A DNA stretch of 64,000 bases from JBPEWY01 sp965224095 (GCA_965224095.1 OZ245039.1:1178001-1242000); one strand, 5' to 3'; counted from the first letter of the stretch, positions 16,410-24,807 are shown. Notes: generated by a model from the letters alone, not told the origin. Made by a program: numbers and translations.

Positions 16410-16492
16410 AATTAACAAAACTGGTATAAGGAATAATAAATTGGGAGTTTAATTTTAATTCTTAACACGTTACTGGTCAATCATAATATGAG

Positions 16493-16963
16493 CTACTTAT
16501 AGAAGAATGGCAAATCAAAAATTTCTCTATTTACCTTCGTCAAATAATGAAATTGCATTCCCCACCCATTTTCAAAAGCAAGCACACCGTACTCTTTACT
16601 AAAAATTAAATCGCCCATACCATCTGTTATTTGATCGGTAAGATTATATGTAGAAAATTCATATTCAGTTCGATAATTGCTCTTTCCTGTTATACTAAAT
16701 TCATTTGGTCCAAAATAAATCTTGTTTAAATCAATGAGGTATTTAAAACTCATATTTTTAGTAGAATCTACTTCACTTTTATAATCGTACATTACAAGAC
16801 TATCTTTTTGGGTAATAGTTAATGTATAATCATTTTCTCTTACCAGATGATCCAAATCATAAACTAAAAGTATTCTAGGTTCAATATGAGTTATACCCTT
16901 GTCAATAGGAGTTAAGCATCCCACAAAAAAACAAGAAAGAAATATAAATATCATTCGTTTCAT
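16493..16963 (-). CDS. Hypothetical lipoprotein (156 aa)
   Basis: MKRMIFIFLSCFFVGC gives a lipoprotein signal with cysteine at residue 16. The mature part is small and probably beta-rich; no family recognised. It is the last gene of a minus-strand run (20303 to 16493), which begins with two other lipoproteins. Confidence 0.6.
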   Translation of the reverse strand: MKRMIFIFLSCFFVGCLTPIDKGITHIEPRILLVYDLDHLVRENDYTLTITQKDSLVMYDYKSEVDSTKNMSFKYLIDLNKIYFGPNEFSITGKSNYRTEYEFSTYNLTDQITDGMGDLIFSKEYGVLAFENGWGMQFHYLTKVNREIFDLPFFYK

Positions 16964-16981
16964 TCTATTTAAAATATTGTC

Positions 16982-17395
16982 CTAATTCCAATTTCCAATA
17001 CTTTTAACTGCAATTACCAATCCAAAAGCTAATAGCAAAAATCCATATAGAAAATCTATTGCCTGATGTTCTTCGTTGAATATTAAAACTGTTCTTTTCG
17101 GATTTGTATACATTTTAACAAAATCTTTCTGAGATACCAGATGGCAAAACTCTCTTCCTGCTTTTTTTACAAAAACCTCATCAATAAATAATAGTCTGCA
17201 GTATCCTCCCCTCTTACCAATAGTATCACAAGGATCTGGAGCTTCGAGTATTTTTACGATGACCTCATTTCCTTCTTTGGTTATAGTATACTCTTCATAA
17301 GTCTTATAAAGCAACACACTTGAAATAACAATTATAAATATGCTTCCAATTAACAAACCATATTTTCCCACAAGCATCCAAAATCTTGTTTTCAT
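16982..17395 (-). CDS. Small membrane protein, DUF3592-like (137 aa)
   Basis: Two hydrophobic segments, residues 8-30 (MLVGKYGLLIGSIFIIVISSVLLY) and 112-130 (FLYGFLLLAFGLVIAV), enclose an extracytoplasmic part with three Cys. This layout is like DUF3592 proteins. The ATG at 17395 overlaps the upstream stop by 4 bp (ATGA), arguing for translational coupling and against the longer frame from 17470. Confidence 0.6.
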   Translation of the reverse strand: MKTRFWMLVGKYGLLIGSIFIIVISSVLLYKTYEEYTITKEGNEVIVKILEAPDPCDTIGKRGGYCRLLFIDEVFVKKAGREFCHLVSQKDFVKMYTNPKRTVLIFNEEHQAIDFLYGFLLLAFGLVIAVKSIGNWN

Positions 17396-17847
17396 CTTTC
17401 TATAAAGCGATAAATATGGTAAACTGTTAAGCCCACAGTTCCCAAAATAATTAAAATACTTGTTAGCCAAATACTTGACTTATCATAAACGACCTTGTTA
17501 TCAAGCTCCACTTTAATTGGGTTTGTGGTGCCGTTATTGGTATTTAGATAAACTCTTAATTTCTTACCATTAGATTCTTTTGATTGAAATAAGGGCCAGT
17601 ACCGTTTGTATTTACTGGTTAGTTTATATTCTCGTTCTGTTCTATCCATAGTAACTAGTACCAAACGCTTTCTTTGGTTATCTCTAAACAATCTCCTCCG
17701 GCCTGATCGATAGGTTTCAATATATGTTTTTCTTAATGTTCCATTCTCCGTCGTAAGCTCATCTTCGTGAGAAGTCAGATCCGGAATTATCCAAACCACC
17801 GAAATAATTATTAAAGCAATGTTTACAACAACAAGTCTTACAGACAA
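17392..17847 (-). CDS. Small membrane protein, DUF3592-like (151 aa)
   Basis: Similar layout to its neighbour: membrane helix at 5-22 (VVVNIALIIISVVWII), a polar middle, then a helix near 126-145 (IWLTSILIILGTVGLTVYHIY). The two genes overlap by 4 bp and probably encode partners or diverged copies. No catalytic motif; function unknown. Confidence 0.6.
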   Translation of the reverse strand: MSVRLVVVNIALIIISVVWIIPDLTSHEDELTTENGTLRKTYIETYRSGRRRLFRDNQRKRLVLVTMDRTEREYKLTSKYKRYWPLFQSKESNGKKLRVYLNTNNGTTNPIKVELDNKVVYDKSSIWLTSILIILGTVGLTVYHIYRFIER

Positions 17848-17877
17848 AATATAATATTTAAAATTCGAGAAAAAAGA

Positions 17878-18636
17878 TCACCATAAATACCTAAGATTAA
17901 TATTATTGGAGTCTATTTCAATTATTTCGTAGACAGACCCCCTAATAGTAATAGTAGGGGTTTTTCCATCAACATTCAATCTTTTGATCTTAGCCGAAAT
18001 ATTATTGGGATCAAAAGACCATCTGTAATACCCAGGTTTATTTGGTGATACTCCAGTTGTTCTTTGAAGAATTACATTTTTATTAACTAATTTTCCATCC
18101 TTCCAACCTGTCACGTCCCATGTTCCGAAAAATACGTTTCGGATGGAGTCCTTAACATGCTTTCTTTTAATCTCCAAAAGCTGTCGTTGTTTTGCGAAAA
18201 ATTGCTTTTCCAATTCCATATAATCAACATTATCCCATTCACAATTACCAAAAATTCGGATAACTGAATCATTATTAATAGTGATTCGATAACGATCTAA
18301 AGAGGTAGATAACAATGAACAGGTATCGGGTTGTTGACTAACCATTTTTAGGAATTTATTCAGGAATTTCAAATCGGTTATATTTAATTTGGTGTTCCAA
18401 ATAGAGTCAGCTAGAAAACCATAATTATTATAAGGTTGCTTTATAATTGCTTCTATAGAATCTCCTTGTTTAATTATCGACATTATAGATAAGATCCTAA
18501 CCTCATCCCCAGTTATAAATTGTATGTTTATATTGTTCAGATCCTCCCAATTGAGGGTCGGATTTTTTTCTTCCTCTTTACAGGAAATAATCGTGTAAAT
18601 GAGCAAACATTTTAGAAAGAGCATCTTAAACCTCAT
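17878..18636 (-). CDS. Hypothetical lipoprotein (252 aa)
   Basis: MRFKMLFLKCLLIYTIISCKEE carries a lipoprotein signal with cysteine near residue 19 followed by Lys/Glu. The rest is soluble, mixed alpha/beta, not recognised. Co-directional with five neighbours on the minus strand, 30 bp from the next gene. Confidence 0.6.
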   Translation of the reverse strand: MRFKMLFLKCLLIYTIISCKEEEKNPTLNWEDLNNINIQFITGDEVRILSIMSIIKQGDSIEAIIKQPYNNYGFLADSIWNTKLNITDLKFLNKFLKMVSQQPDTCSLLSTSLDRYRITINNDSVIRIFGNCEWDNVDYMELEKQFFAKQRQLLEIKRKHVKDSIRNVFFGTWDVTGWKDGKLVNKNVILQRTTGVSPNKPGYYRWSFDPNNISAKIKRLNVDGKTPTITIRGSVYEIIEIDSNNINLRYLW

Positions 18637-18681
18637 AACCTAAAACCTGACAATAACAGCTAATTTTATTTTATTTCCATT

Positions 18682-19593
18682 TTAGAGTTTTTCTATCAAC
18701 TTGAATTCTTGTTTAGATTTTGAACTCATCATACCTTCAGAGTCAATAGACAAAAAGCCATTATAAGAAATCCATTTTCCTCTATTTACTGAAAATTCTG
18801 TTTTAGCCTTATACATAACCTCCATTCGTGACGGAATAACAGATCCCATAAAATCTATCTTCCCCAACACATATTCGTAAATGTCATATTCTATTACAGC
18901 AATTTTATCACCATCTTGTTCTTTAATGTCCAGTAATGTGACTTCATGCCTTTTTTCAGCTTCATCACATATAAATATGTTACCATATTGAATGTAATTC
19001 AAATCTTTTAAAGTCCATTTATCACCTATTTTAACAGGTTTTTTGGGTAATTCAAAATATAAGGAAATCAGATTTCTTTGAGAATTATTTAACCAAAAGC
19101 TATGGATAGAACCATCTTCAAATATGCTTCCTTTTAATTGTATTCCCTCAGTCATTATGGGAAATACATCCTTAATCTCTGTACTATCTCCCTTTATATT
19201 CTCAATGGGTGTTCTAGACATTTCTATATCTATGATGTCAACAAATTTTTGAGATTGGAACAGACGCGTTTCGAGTTTTACTTTTTTAGATGCTTCAAGA
19301 ACCTTTTTAAAAATCTCATTTCCATCTAACTCATTCAAATTCTTTGACAAACTATCTTTTTTAATGGGAATACTATCGGAGATGTTATTTAATACGTTTC
19401 CAAAAACTTCTTTAAAATTGAAGTTAAATTCTGAATCCCCAATTTGATTCATTGCGGTTTGATATGTAAGGGTATCATTCTTGTTAATCTTCCATTTTAA
19501 AAGGATCTCCTCACTATTAATCTGGGCATTAAGATTACTAACAAATAACAATAAGAAAAATATTGATCTTGTGTTTAATATCGTTCTAAACAT
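18682..19593 (-). CDS. Secreted protein, DUF6263-like (303 aa)
   Basis: Signal peptide at residues 1-23 (SIFFLLLFVSNLNAQ). The body starts with LLKWKINKNDTLTYQT and later has LPKKPVKIGDKWTL, features I associate with the DUF6263 exported proteins of Bacteroidota. Probably beta-rich and periplasmic; function unknown. Second gene of the minus-strand block in the island's right half. Confidence 0.55.
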   Translation of the reverse strand: MFRTILNTRSIFFLLLFVSNLNAQINSEEILLKWKINKNDTLTYQTAMNQIGDSEFNFNFKEVFGNVLNNISDSIPIKKDSLSKNLNELDGNEIFKKVLEASKKVKLETRLFQSQKFVDIIDIEMSRTPIENIKGDSTEIKDVFPIMTEGIQLKGSIFEDGSIHSFWLNNSQRNLISLYFELPKKPVKIGDKWTLKDLNYIQYGNIFICDEAEKRHEVTLLDIKEQDGDKIAVIEYDIYEYVLGKIDFMGSVIPSRMEVMYKAKTEFSVNRGKWISYNGFLSIDSEGMMSSKSKQEFKLIEKL

Positions 19594-19601
19594 ATTTTTT
19601 T

Positions 19602-20303
19602 TTATTTAACATCATCTTGAAACCAAGGGCTATATTGGTTTTCGTTTTCTTTTCTAATTAAATCTTTAATTACTTCTTTAATTGTTCTGTTCCAATTCAC
19701 ATTTTCATACTTTATGTTCTCACCACTAATCAAATTATAGGCGGATTCGTGAAGCCCAATTTTAATAAGATAATTTAAGTGTTCATTTGCTTCTTTATCG
19801 TTCAACTCTCTTAAGGGGTATTCAAACAAAAGCAAATTGAATAATGTATCATTTACAACATTTTTATTAAACGGAATTTCCAAACTATCGAGTAGTTCTT
19901 GTTTTACTTCTTTAATTATTTTATAAACAATCTCCGTATTTCCCTCATGTTTTCTTCTTTTCCAAAACTCCTGATAGTATTTTGGTGAATCATTCAAATT
20001 ATTATAAGTTATTTCAAGGCTATCTATAAGATTTTTTGGGCTTTTACTCACATCCAAATACCAATTCCACTCACTAATCCAGTCCTCATGGTTTATTAAA
20101 TTTTTATATCCTATTTTCTTGAAAGTCTCATGGAGCATTAAAATATTTTCTGGCTTCTTTATCCAATTATTGGTTTTATCATACCCAAATCTTAAGTGTA
20201 AAAAACTCAATTCTTTTTCTTTGAACTTGGGAACCACTTTTTTATTGGTATTACCACAACTTAAAAGAATTATTATCCCAATTAATAAAATAATATTTTT
20301 CAT
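19602..20303 (-). CDS. Hypothetical lipoprotein (233 aa)
   Basis: MKNIILLIGIIILLSCGNTN is a clear lipoprotein signal with cysteine at 16. The mature domain is helical and charged (KVVPKFKEKELSFL, then YNNLNDSPKYYQEFWKRRK). Family not recognised. First gene of the minus-strand run; it sits 200 bp inside the right arm box. Confidence 0.6.
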   Translation of the reverse strand: MKNIILLIGIIILLSCGNTNKKVVPKFKEKELSFLHLRFGYDKTNNWIKKPENILMLHETFKKIGYKNLINHEDWISEWNWYLDVSKSPKNLIDSLEITYNNLNDSPKYYQEFWKRRKHEGNTEIVYKIIKEVKQELLDSLEIPFNKNVVNDTLFNLLLFEYPLRELNDKEANEHLNYLIKIGLHESAYNLISGENIKYENVNWNRTIKEVIKDLIRKENENQYSPWFQDDVK

Positions 20304-20507
20304 TTTGCAACCTCAAACTTTGTGCAGCATAATTATTAAACATCCCTCGCCATTAATCACCCAAAATACTAAATCTTTAAATTTCCTACTAAAAAAGTTG
20401 ATAATATGAAAAGAAAATTCGTTCTTAAAAATTGGATATATTATATCTAATAATTTTTCCCGATATTTACATTCAATTACGTTCTTAGATTATAAAATAA
20501 AAACTGT

Positions 20508-20528
20508 GGTGTACATTTCGGTGTACAT
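20508..20528 (+). repeat. Double GGTGTACA box, right end (candidate integrase arm site)
   Basis: GGTGTACA at 20508-20515 and 20520-20527 with spacer TTTC, same orientation as the left copy at 8471. It lies 79 bp before the attachment core at 20587 and so marks that core as the right end of the present element. Confidence 0.6.
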
Positions 20529-20586
20529 AGCAAAAACAAGATTGATAACTTTTTGAATATCAGATAGATAAAATTAAAGTAGTGAC

Positions 20587-20600
20587 CCTGCCGAGGTCAC
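20587..20600 (+). repeat. Right attachment core (attR) of the island
   Basis: CCTGCCGAGGTCAC, identical to the tRNA-Arg 3' end at 8356-8369. Followed after 27 bp by its own terminator hairpin. Confidence 0.75.
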
Positions 20601-20627
20601 GAATAAATCAACAAAAAGTTGAAAACG

Positions 20628-20668
20628 AAGCAAGCTAAAAAACATAGCTTGCTTTTGTTTTTTTGTGA
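20628..20668 (+). terminator. Terminator following the attR core
   Basis: AAGCAAGCT/AGCTTGCTT stem, 9-nt loop, then a T-rich tract. It is placed where a terminator for tRNA-Arg would lie before the island inserted. Confidence 0.65.
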
Positions 20669-20722
20669 GGCAAGTTTTCTTTTGTTGATTTTCAGCACGT
20701 AGCGCTAAGGATGTGAAACAAT

Positions 20723-20920
20723 CCTGCCGAGGTCACGAATAAATAGTTCAATAAGAAAAAATGCCGGGTTTACTTGAGCGTTTTTTTGTTTGAAGTATTT
20801 TCAAAGCGGAGCTTTGTCAGGAAGTTTGCCTAGCAAACAATCCTGCTGAGCAGGATGCCAGCGCACCACCTGGCTCCTCTCTATAAAAGGTCTACCAGAC
20901 CTTTTATAACCGTTCGGCCC
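20723..20920 (+). repeat. 198-bp hairpin-rich unit A beginning with the tRNA-Arg 3' end
   Basis: Starts with the core CCTGCCGAGGTCAC, then a weak terminator-like stem (20758-20786). Five small hairpins follow: CAAAGC/GCTTTG 20802-20816, GTTTGC/GCAAAC 20824-20838, ATCCTGCT/AGCAGGAT 20840-20856, GCCAG/CTGGC about 20857-20874, and a perfect 12-bp TATAAAAGGTCT/AGACCTTTTATA at 20882-20908. No ORF. The next unit follows directly with the same length. Confidence 0.9.
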
Positions 20921-21118
20921 CCTGCCGAGGTCACGAATAAATAGTTCAATAAGAAAAAACGCCAGGTTTACTTGAGCGTTTTTTTGTTTGAAGTATTTTC
21001 AAAGCGGAGCTTTGTCAGGAAGTTTGCCTAGCAAACAATCCTGCTCAGCAGGATGCCAGCGCACCGCCCGGCTTCTTACTATCAAAGGTCTGCCAGACCT
21101 TTTATAACCGTTCGGCCC
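20921..21118 (+). repeat. 198-bp hairpin-rich unit B, tandem copy of unit A
   Basis: Same length and order as unit A with roughly a dozen substitutions, several of them in hairpin loops (the third hairpin loop is C instead of G; the last loop GCC instead of ACC). The terminator stem here is better paired (AAACGC/GCGTTT, 20957-20983) and runs into seven T residues. It is followed at 21119-21132 by a final attachment core. Confidence 0.9.
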
Positions 21119-21132
21119 CCTGCCGAGGTCAC
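21119..21132 (+). repeat. Last copy of the tRNA-Arg attachment core
   Basis: CCTGCCGAGGTCAC again, then unrelated sequence (TGGGAGGAAG). It marks the outer edge of the whole integration hotspot. Confidence 0.75.
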
Positions 21133-21378
21133 TGGGAGGAAGCTCCAAACAAATTACAAACAAAGACATAATTAATTGCACTTTTCTTAACTAATCTTAG
21201 TTTACATGAATCTTCATATACTCCATTAGTTACAGGTTTAAAAGACTGCAGCCAAGCAATTCGCATATTGAAATCTACTCTACAAATGAAAGAAAATAAA
21301 TAAATATTTTTTTTAGTTAGGATTCCTTACTATATTTATAACATAATAATACAGTAACATAATTTAATTTTTAAAAAA

Positions 21379-22101
21379 ATGAGTAAATCAATTTTATTAT
21401 TATCAGCTACGATAATGTTCGGCACATCAATATCCTGTGCCCAGGAAAGTAAATACAACAATAATGACTTTGCCATCAAAGAAGTTCGGGTTACCAACAA
21501 GGCAGATTTGGGGATCACCGTTTGGGAAATAAAAGTTAACGGTACTGCAGGAAACACCACACCCATAAAAGCAGGGCAATTGGATGGTGCTCCGGTTTTG
21601 GGTTATGTATTTCCAACAAGTTTAAAACCGACAGATGTAGGTTTTAATCAAACTGATGGAATTGTAGCTCTTGCCCTAACCTCACATCCAGATTTTGATG
21701 ACACTCCCCTTTGGGACGAAAATAACGACAGAAATTTTGACAATGACGGGCTTGTTTGGCATCCACATTGGGTTGTGTTGACGAAAGATGAAAGAGTTGC
21801 TGGAGGGCTTTCTGTAAAGCAATTTAAAAAGGCAGATAAAACAGTAGTTTTACCACCAACAAACCCAGGAATGCCAATGTATATGGATTCACCAGGTTAT
21901 CCGGTTACTACCAAAAACAAGGCTATAAAAGTCGTTGTCCCTAATTATCGTATGAACAATCAAACGAATTTCAGTTATGATGGAGTAACTGCATTTATGA
22001 GAGTAAATACAAGTGATGAAAATTTACCTATGCTTGGAGTTTATGAAGTTTATAGTGTTGCAAGTGGAGATTTATCCTTACCATATAAAGTAAAAAACTA
22101 A
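21379..22101 (+). CDS. Exported protein of unknown function (240 aa)
   Basis: Residues 1-22 (MSKSILLLSATIMFGTSISC) are a signal peptide, possibly of lipoprotein type, though the residue three before the cysteine is not the usual Leu. The mature part contains many Asp/Asn (NNDFAIKEVRVTNKADLG, then PLWDENNDRNFDNDGL) and the string WHPHWVVLTKDER, and looks beta-rich. Not recognised. First gene outside the integration hotspot, followed 4 bp later by a DUF2024 gene, so the three genes to 22619 likely form an operon. Confidence 0.7.
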   Translation: MSKSILLLSATIMFGTSISCAQESKYNNNDFAIKEVRVTNKADLGITVWEIKVNGTAGNTTPIKAGQLDGAPVLGYVFPTSLKPTDVGFNQTDGIVALALTSHPDFDDTPLWDENNDRNFDNDGLVWHPHWVVLTKDERVAGGLSVKQFKKADKTVVLPPTNPGMPMYMDSPGYPVTTKNKAIKVVVPNYRMNNQTNFSYDGVTAFMRVNTSDENLPMLGVYEVYSVASGDLSLPYKVKN

Positions 22102-22105
22102 AACC

Positions 22106-22369
22106 ATGAAAGTAGTAGTTTGGGATACTTATGTAAAAAGGGAAGATGGTAACATTATGCATTTTGATATTCTTGTTCCCGATAATGTTACCGCAAAACA
22201 AACCATATTTGATTTTGGAAAAGATTACCTGAAAACAAAAGCTTTTAAAACGGGTCAATTGACTTCAAAGGAATGTCGTCTTTGCCACGTTGAACAGGCC
22301 ACTGAAGAAATAGCTTCAATAATAAAAAAACAAGGCTATTTTATAATAGAAATGGAAAATTGTAATTAA
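22106..22369 (+). CDS. DUF2024 family protein (87 aa)
   Basis: KVVVWDTYVKREDGNIMHFD then ILVPDNVTAKQTI is the DUF2024 signature, and the C-terminal half keeps the CRLCHVEQATEEI segment with two Cys close together. Function not known. Spaced 4 bp from the upstream exported protein and 19 bp from the next ORF. Confidence 0.85.
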   Translation: MKVVVWDTYVKREDGNIMHFDILVPDNVTAKQTIFDFGKDYLKTKAFKTGQLTSKECRLCHVEQATEEIASIIKKQGYFIIEMENCN

Positions 22370-22388
22370 TCTTTTAAAAAAATAAATC

Positions 22389-22619
22389 ATGTCGGAAGAA
22401 GTTTGGTTGAATAGTTTGCAAACAGACACACCTCAGGAAGGCTTTGAGTTGGCTATAAAACTTTCGCGGATGGGAGTGAAATACACTCAACCTGATATGG
22501 AAGTACTAAAGAGATTAAGGAAAAATTATGCCAATAATGCAGATAGTTTGACAGCTGCTTCCCAAGTGATCGCTTTTAACTTTCAAACTGTTGCGGCAGC
22601 AAATAATTATTGGAAATAA
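22389..22619 (+). CDS. Small hypothetical protein (76 aa)
   Basis: MSEEVWLNSLQTDTPQEGFE starts a soluble, mostly helical 76-aa protein. It has no motif I can name. Composition is coding-like and it is the third gene of a tight plus-strand run, which supports it being real. Confidence 0.6.
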   Translation: MSEEVWLNSLQTDTPQEGFELAIKLSRMGVKYTQPDMEVLKRLRKNYANNADSLTAASQVIAFNFQTVAAANNYWK

Positions 22620-22769
22620 TCCTGGAGAAATTAAATTTACATTTTGATCATCTGTTACAAGGAGAGTTTAGTCTGAAAAAACTAAACTCTCCCTTTGTTT
22701 TCAGGTGAACCATCCCGATCGTTTTTTGTATGGTATTTCATCGGTGAACTTATTGTACAACGGAGTTCA

Positions 22770-23041
22770 AACAAAATATAGACTTTTTGGGAATTTCCAC
22801 AGCTTTTGAAGGTTTTGAGTATAACCATGAACCCAATACAAGATTATTGGCCGATGAATCATTAGATTTTGTTGCTGCTGCTGAAGTGATTTGCAAGTGT
22901 AATCCAAATTATGGGCTTTGGCCACAATTTAAAAAAAGAACTCTTAAAAAAGGTTTTGACCGTATAAAGGTAATCAGTTGCCCCTGCCTGTTTATGGTAA
23001 TTGAAAAATTGCTACGCTCTGTTTCTTCCGTTCTGTACTGA
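22770..23041 (+). pseudogene. Possible methyltransferase fragment
   Basis: In a stretch otherwise without genes (22620-23140), one frame reads RLLADESLDFVAAAEVI, which resembles the SAM-methyltransferase segment Lp-D-SfDvV--a-a. The rest (PNYGLWPQFKKRTLKKGF) is not typical and the N-terminal SAM motif is missing. Probably a decayed fragment; identity is weak. Confidence 0.25.
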
Positions 23042-23140
23042 GCATTCAGACAAGTGAAAGCATGTTTTAAAAACTTTGTTTTCCCACTTTCAAACCCCAA
23101 CAAAATGCTCATAATCTTTGTATTTAATATTCACGGTATT

Positions 23141-23701
23141 TTATTTATACAACCATTTACGTAACCATCTGCTTACATAAGGCATTGCGGGAAAAACCAT
23201 TAAGGCACTCACAATAATGATGGAAACCAACATTTGTATATAAGCTGAATAGAAGTACTCGGAAGGAACAAAAGCCAAAAGCCAATTAGAAAATAGGATT
23301 AAGGGAAAAACAACTGCTGAAGATAGAACCACTTGTTTCCAGTAGGGCGGGTTTTTGGCCAGGTGTTCCTGATTTTGCTTATCAAAGAAAATCTTCATGC
23401 CTTCCAGATATTGAACCCTGGTATCTGTATCAAAAAACTTTTTTGCCACAACGAGATTTTCCAAAAGGAATTTAGATTTTTCCCAGCTTCTTAAGTGCTG
23501 ATAGTTATCAAACCGATAGATAATATGGTATTCTAAAACGGAACCTGTATGGTCTTCGGGTTCCATGATTTCCAATTCAATGAATCCCTCGAAAGCTTTG
23601 GATTTTTCACTTACGTTCTCAAGCCAGTTTTTGTAATCGGCATCGTATTTCGCTTTTACTTTATCACATACGATTACAGTAACGGATTTATCACTATTCA
23701 T
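23141..23701 (-). CDS. Antibiotic biosynthesis monooxygenase (ABM) domain membrane protein
   Basis: A 186-aa protein. Residues 8-100 form an ABM-type ferredoxin-like domain (VTVIVCDKVKAKYDADYKNW, then YRFDNYQHLRSWEKSKF). Two membrane helices follow at about 120-145 and 152-175 (VVLSSAVVFPLILFSNWLL and YIQMLVSIIIVSALMVFP). This fused ABM plus two-helix form is widespread; its substrate is unknown. A GTG or ATG alternative start is not needed: the ATG at 23701 gives the full domain. Confidence 0.85.
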   Translation of the reverse strand: MNSDKSVTVIVCDKVKAKYDADYKNWLENVSEKSKAFEGFIELEIMEPEDHTGSVLEYHIIYRFDNYQHLRSWEKSKFLLENLVVAKKFFDTDTRVQYLEGMKIFFDKQNQEHLAKNPPYWKQVVLSSAVVFPLILFSNWLLAFVPSEYFYSAYIQMLVSIIIVSALMVFPAMPYVSRWLRKWLYK

Positions 23702-23760
23702 AATACTTATCTTTTTAATTATTGCGATACTTACTAGATACCATGACTCTTGTTTAATAA

Positions 23761-23799
23761 AAAAGCCGTCACATTAAAGTTTGAATGAAACGGCTTTTT
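23761..23799 (-). terminator. Terminator between the ABM and SnoaL genes
   Basis: AAAAGCCGT/ACGGCTTTT stem with T tracts on both sides, placed just past the SnoaL-like gene's stop at 23842 on the minus strand and upstream of the ABM gene. Confidence 0.7.
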
Positions 23800-23841
23800 A
23801 CTTTAAAAAGAAGTTAAAATGTGTAATCTTATCCCGCTTTT

Positions 23842-24726
23842 TTAAAACTTACCGTTATCATTTGCCATTTCAGCCGGGATTTCCTGAATTACATCCCAGT
23901 GCTCTACAATTTTCCCATTTTTTAGTCTAAATAAATCATAAAACGCCTGTGGTTTTCCATTCCATTCTCCTTCGCTCATTGCAAGTATAAAGTTCCCTTC
24001 CCCTAATACCTTATGAGTCTTTTTGTAGATAAACATATTGTTCTGAGAAGTCAAATACTCAATGGCTTCATTTAACCCTTCCAGTCCATCTTTAACCATA
24101 GGATTGTGTTGATTATATTCTTCTGTACTCACATAATCCGTGATTTTTTCAGAAGCCTTCCCAAACAAAACATCATCAATAAAGTTTTTCACGATTACTT
24201 TGTTTGCTGCTGTTTTATCGCGATCGGTAATTTCGGTCGGACCATCCACCTGAGAACGACCACTCGCAGTTTCTTCGGCTTTGGCAATCATATTATCCCA
24301 ATGTTCGGCAACCTGACCATCTTCCATTCTCCAAACATCGAATGCAACCATTTCCTTACTGCCAAATGGTTCTGCATTATGATAAGAATTATGGAATATA
24401 ATGTAATCGCCATCCTGTAATAATCTATGATTGGTATAAGTGGTTTTATTTTCTTTTAATACCGGAAGAAATCCCAATATGGGCTCAATTCCAGTCGGGA
24501 CCGTCGGATTGTGCTGGATATAGTCTGTTTTAAAGTACTTTTTTACCCCTTCGGCACTGTACTCTTTAAAAAATGCGTCCTGTGCTTTAACAGCAGTTGT
24601 TTTTAAATCATCCATTTGTTTTTCGGTTTTAATTTCTGTTTCCTTTTTACTCTGTGTCTTTTTACTTTGAGCATTGCAACTAAACAGTAATACGACGCTC
24701 AGTACGGTAATAGTTAAATTTCTCAT
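23842..24726 (-). CDS. Lipoprotein with two SnoaL-like (NTF2-fold) domains, 294 aa
   Basis: Lipoprotein signal MRNLTITVLSVVLLFSCNAQ (Cys 17), then a Lys/Glu/Thr/Gln-rich linker. Two SnoaL-like domains follow, each with the pair YIQHNP/YNQHNP and a closing D-x-x-R-x-E/K-x-G-x-x-x-EHWD motif (VWRMEDGQVAEHWDNM near 160; LFRLKNGKIVEHWDVI near 270). Such domains bind small hydrophobic or polyketide-type ligands; several act as isomerases or cyclases. No proof of enzymatic activity here. It is the closest relative in this window of the 29841-30728 protein. The upstream AraC gene (24851) is co-directional. Confidence 0.85.
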   Translation of the reverse strand: MRNLTITVLSVVLLFSCNAQSKKTQSKKETEIKTEKQMDDLKTTAVKAQDAFFKEYSAEGVKKYFKTDYIQHNPTVPTGIEPILGFLPVLKENKTTYTNHRLLQDGDYIIFHNSYHNAEPFGSKEMVAFDVWRMEDGQVAEHWDNMIAKAEETASGRSQVDGPTEITDRDKTAANKVIVKNFIDDVLFGKASEKITDYVSTEEYNQHNPMVKDGLEGLNEAIEYLTSQNNMFIYKKTHKVLGEGNFILAMSEGEWNGKPQAFYDLFRLKNGKIVEHWDVIQEIPAEMANDNGKF

Positions 24727-24807
24727 TTTAAAATTGGTTTATAGTGGTTATATCAAAGCCCCATTTTCTAATAGCACAAAATTGAAGTGAAGTAGTTATC
24801 GCGGATA

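Larger units (their letters stand above)
8356..20600. mobile_element. tRNA-Arg-integrated mobilizable island, about 12.2 kb
   Basis: The left boundary is the 3' end of tRNA-Arg (core CCTGCCGAGGTCAC, 8356-8369); the right is the same 14-mer at 20587-20600. A tyrosine recombinase lies immediately inside the left end. A matching double GGTGTACA box sits 102 bp inside the left core and 79 bp inside the right core, which is what integrase arm sites look like. Cargo genes are markedly AT-rich next to the flanks, and a mobilization protein gene follows the recombinase. No relaxase, primase or conjugation genes are present, so it would need help to transfer. The boundary choice rests on the box symmetry; the further core copies at 20723, 20921 and 21119 could instead be ends. 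Confidence 0.85.

Noticed and set aside
20723..21118. CRISPR array or integron attC array
   Set aside because: Only two long units, no short spaced repeats, no cas genes or IntI; the shared core is a tRNA end, which fits integrase footprints better.
20999..21181. 60-aa minus-strand ORF in the 198-bp repeat
   Set aside because: Composed of hairpin repeat sequence, differs between copies, no start context.
23141..23701. True antibiotic biosynthesis gene
   Set aside because: The ABM domain name is historical; fused to two membrane helices and with no biosynthetic neighbours there is no reason to infer antibiotic production.
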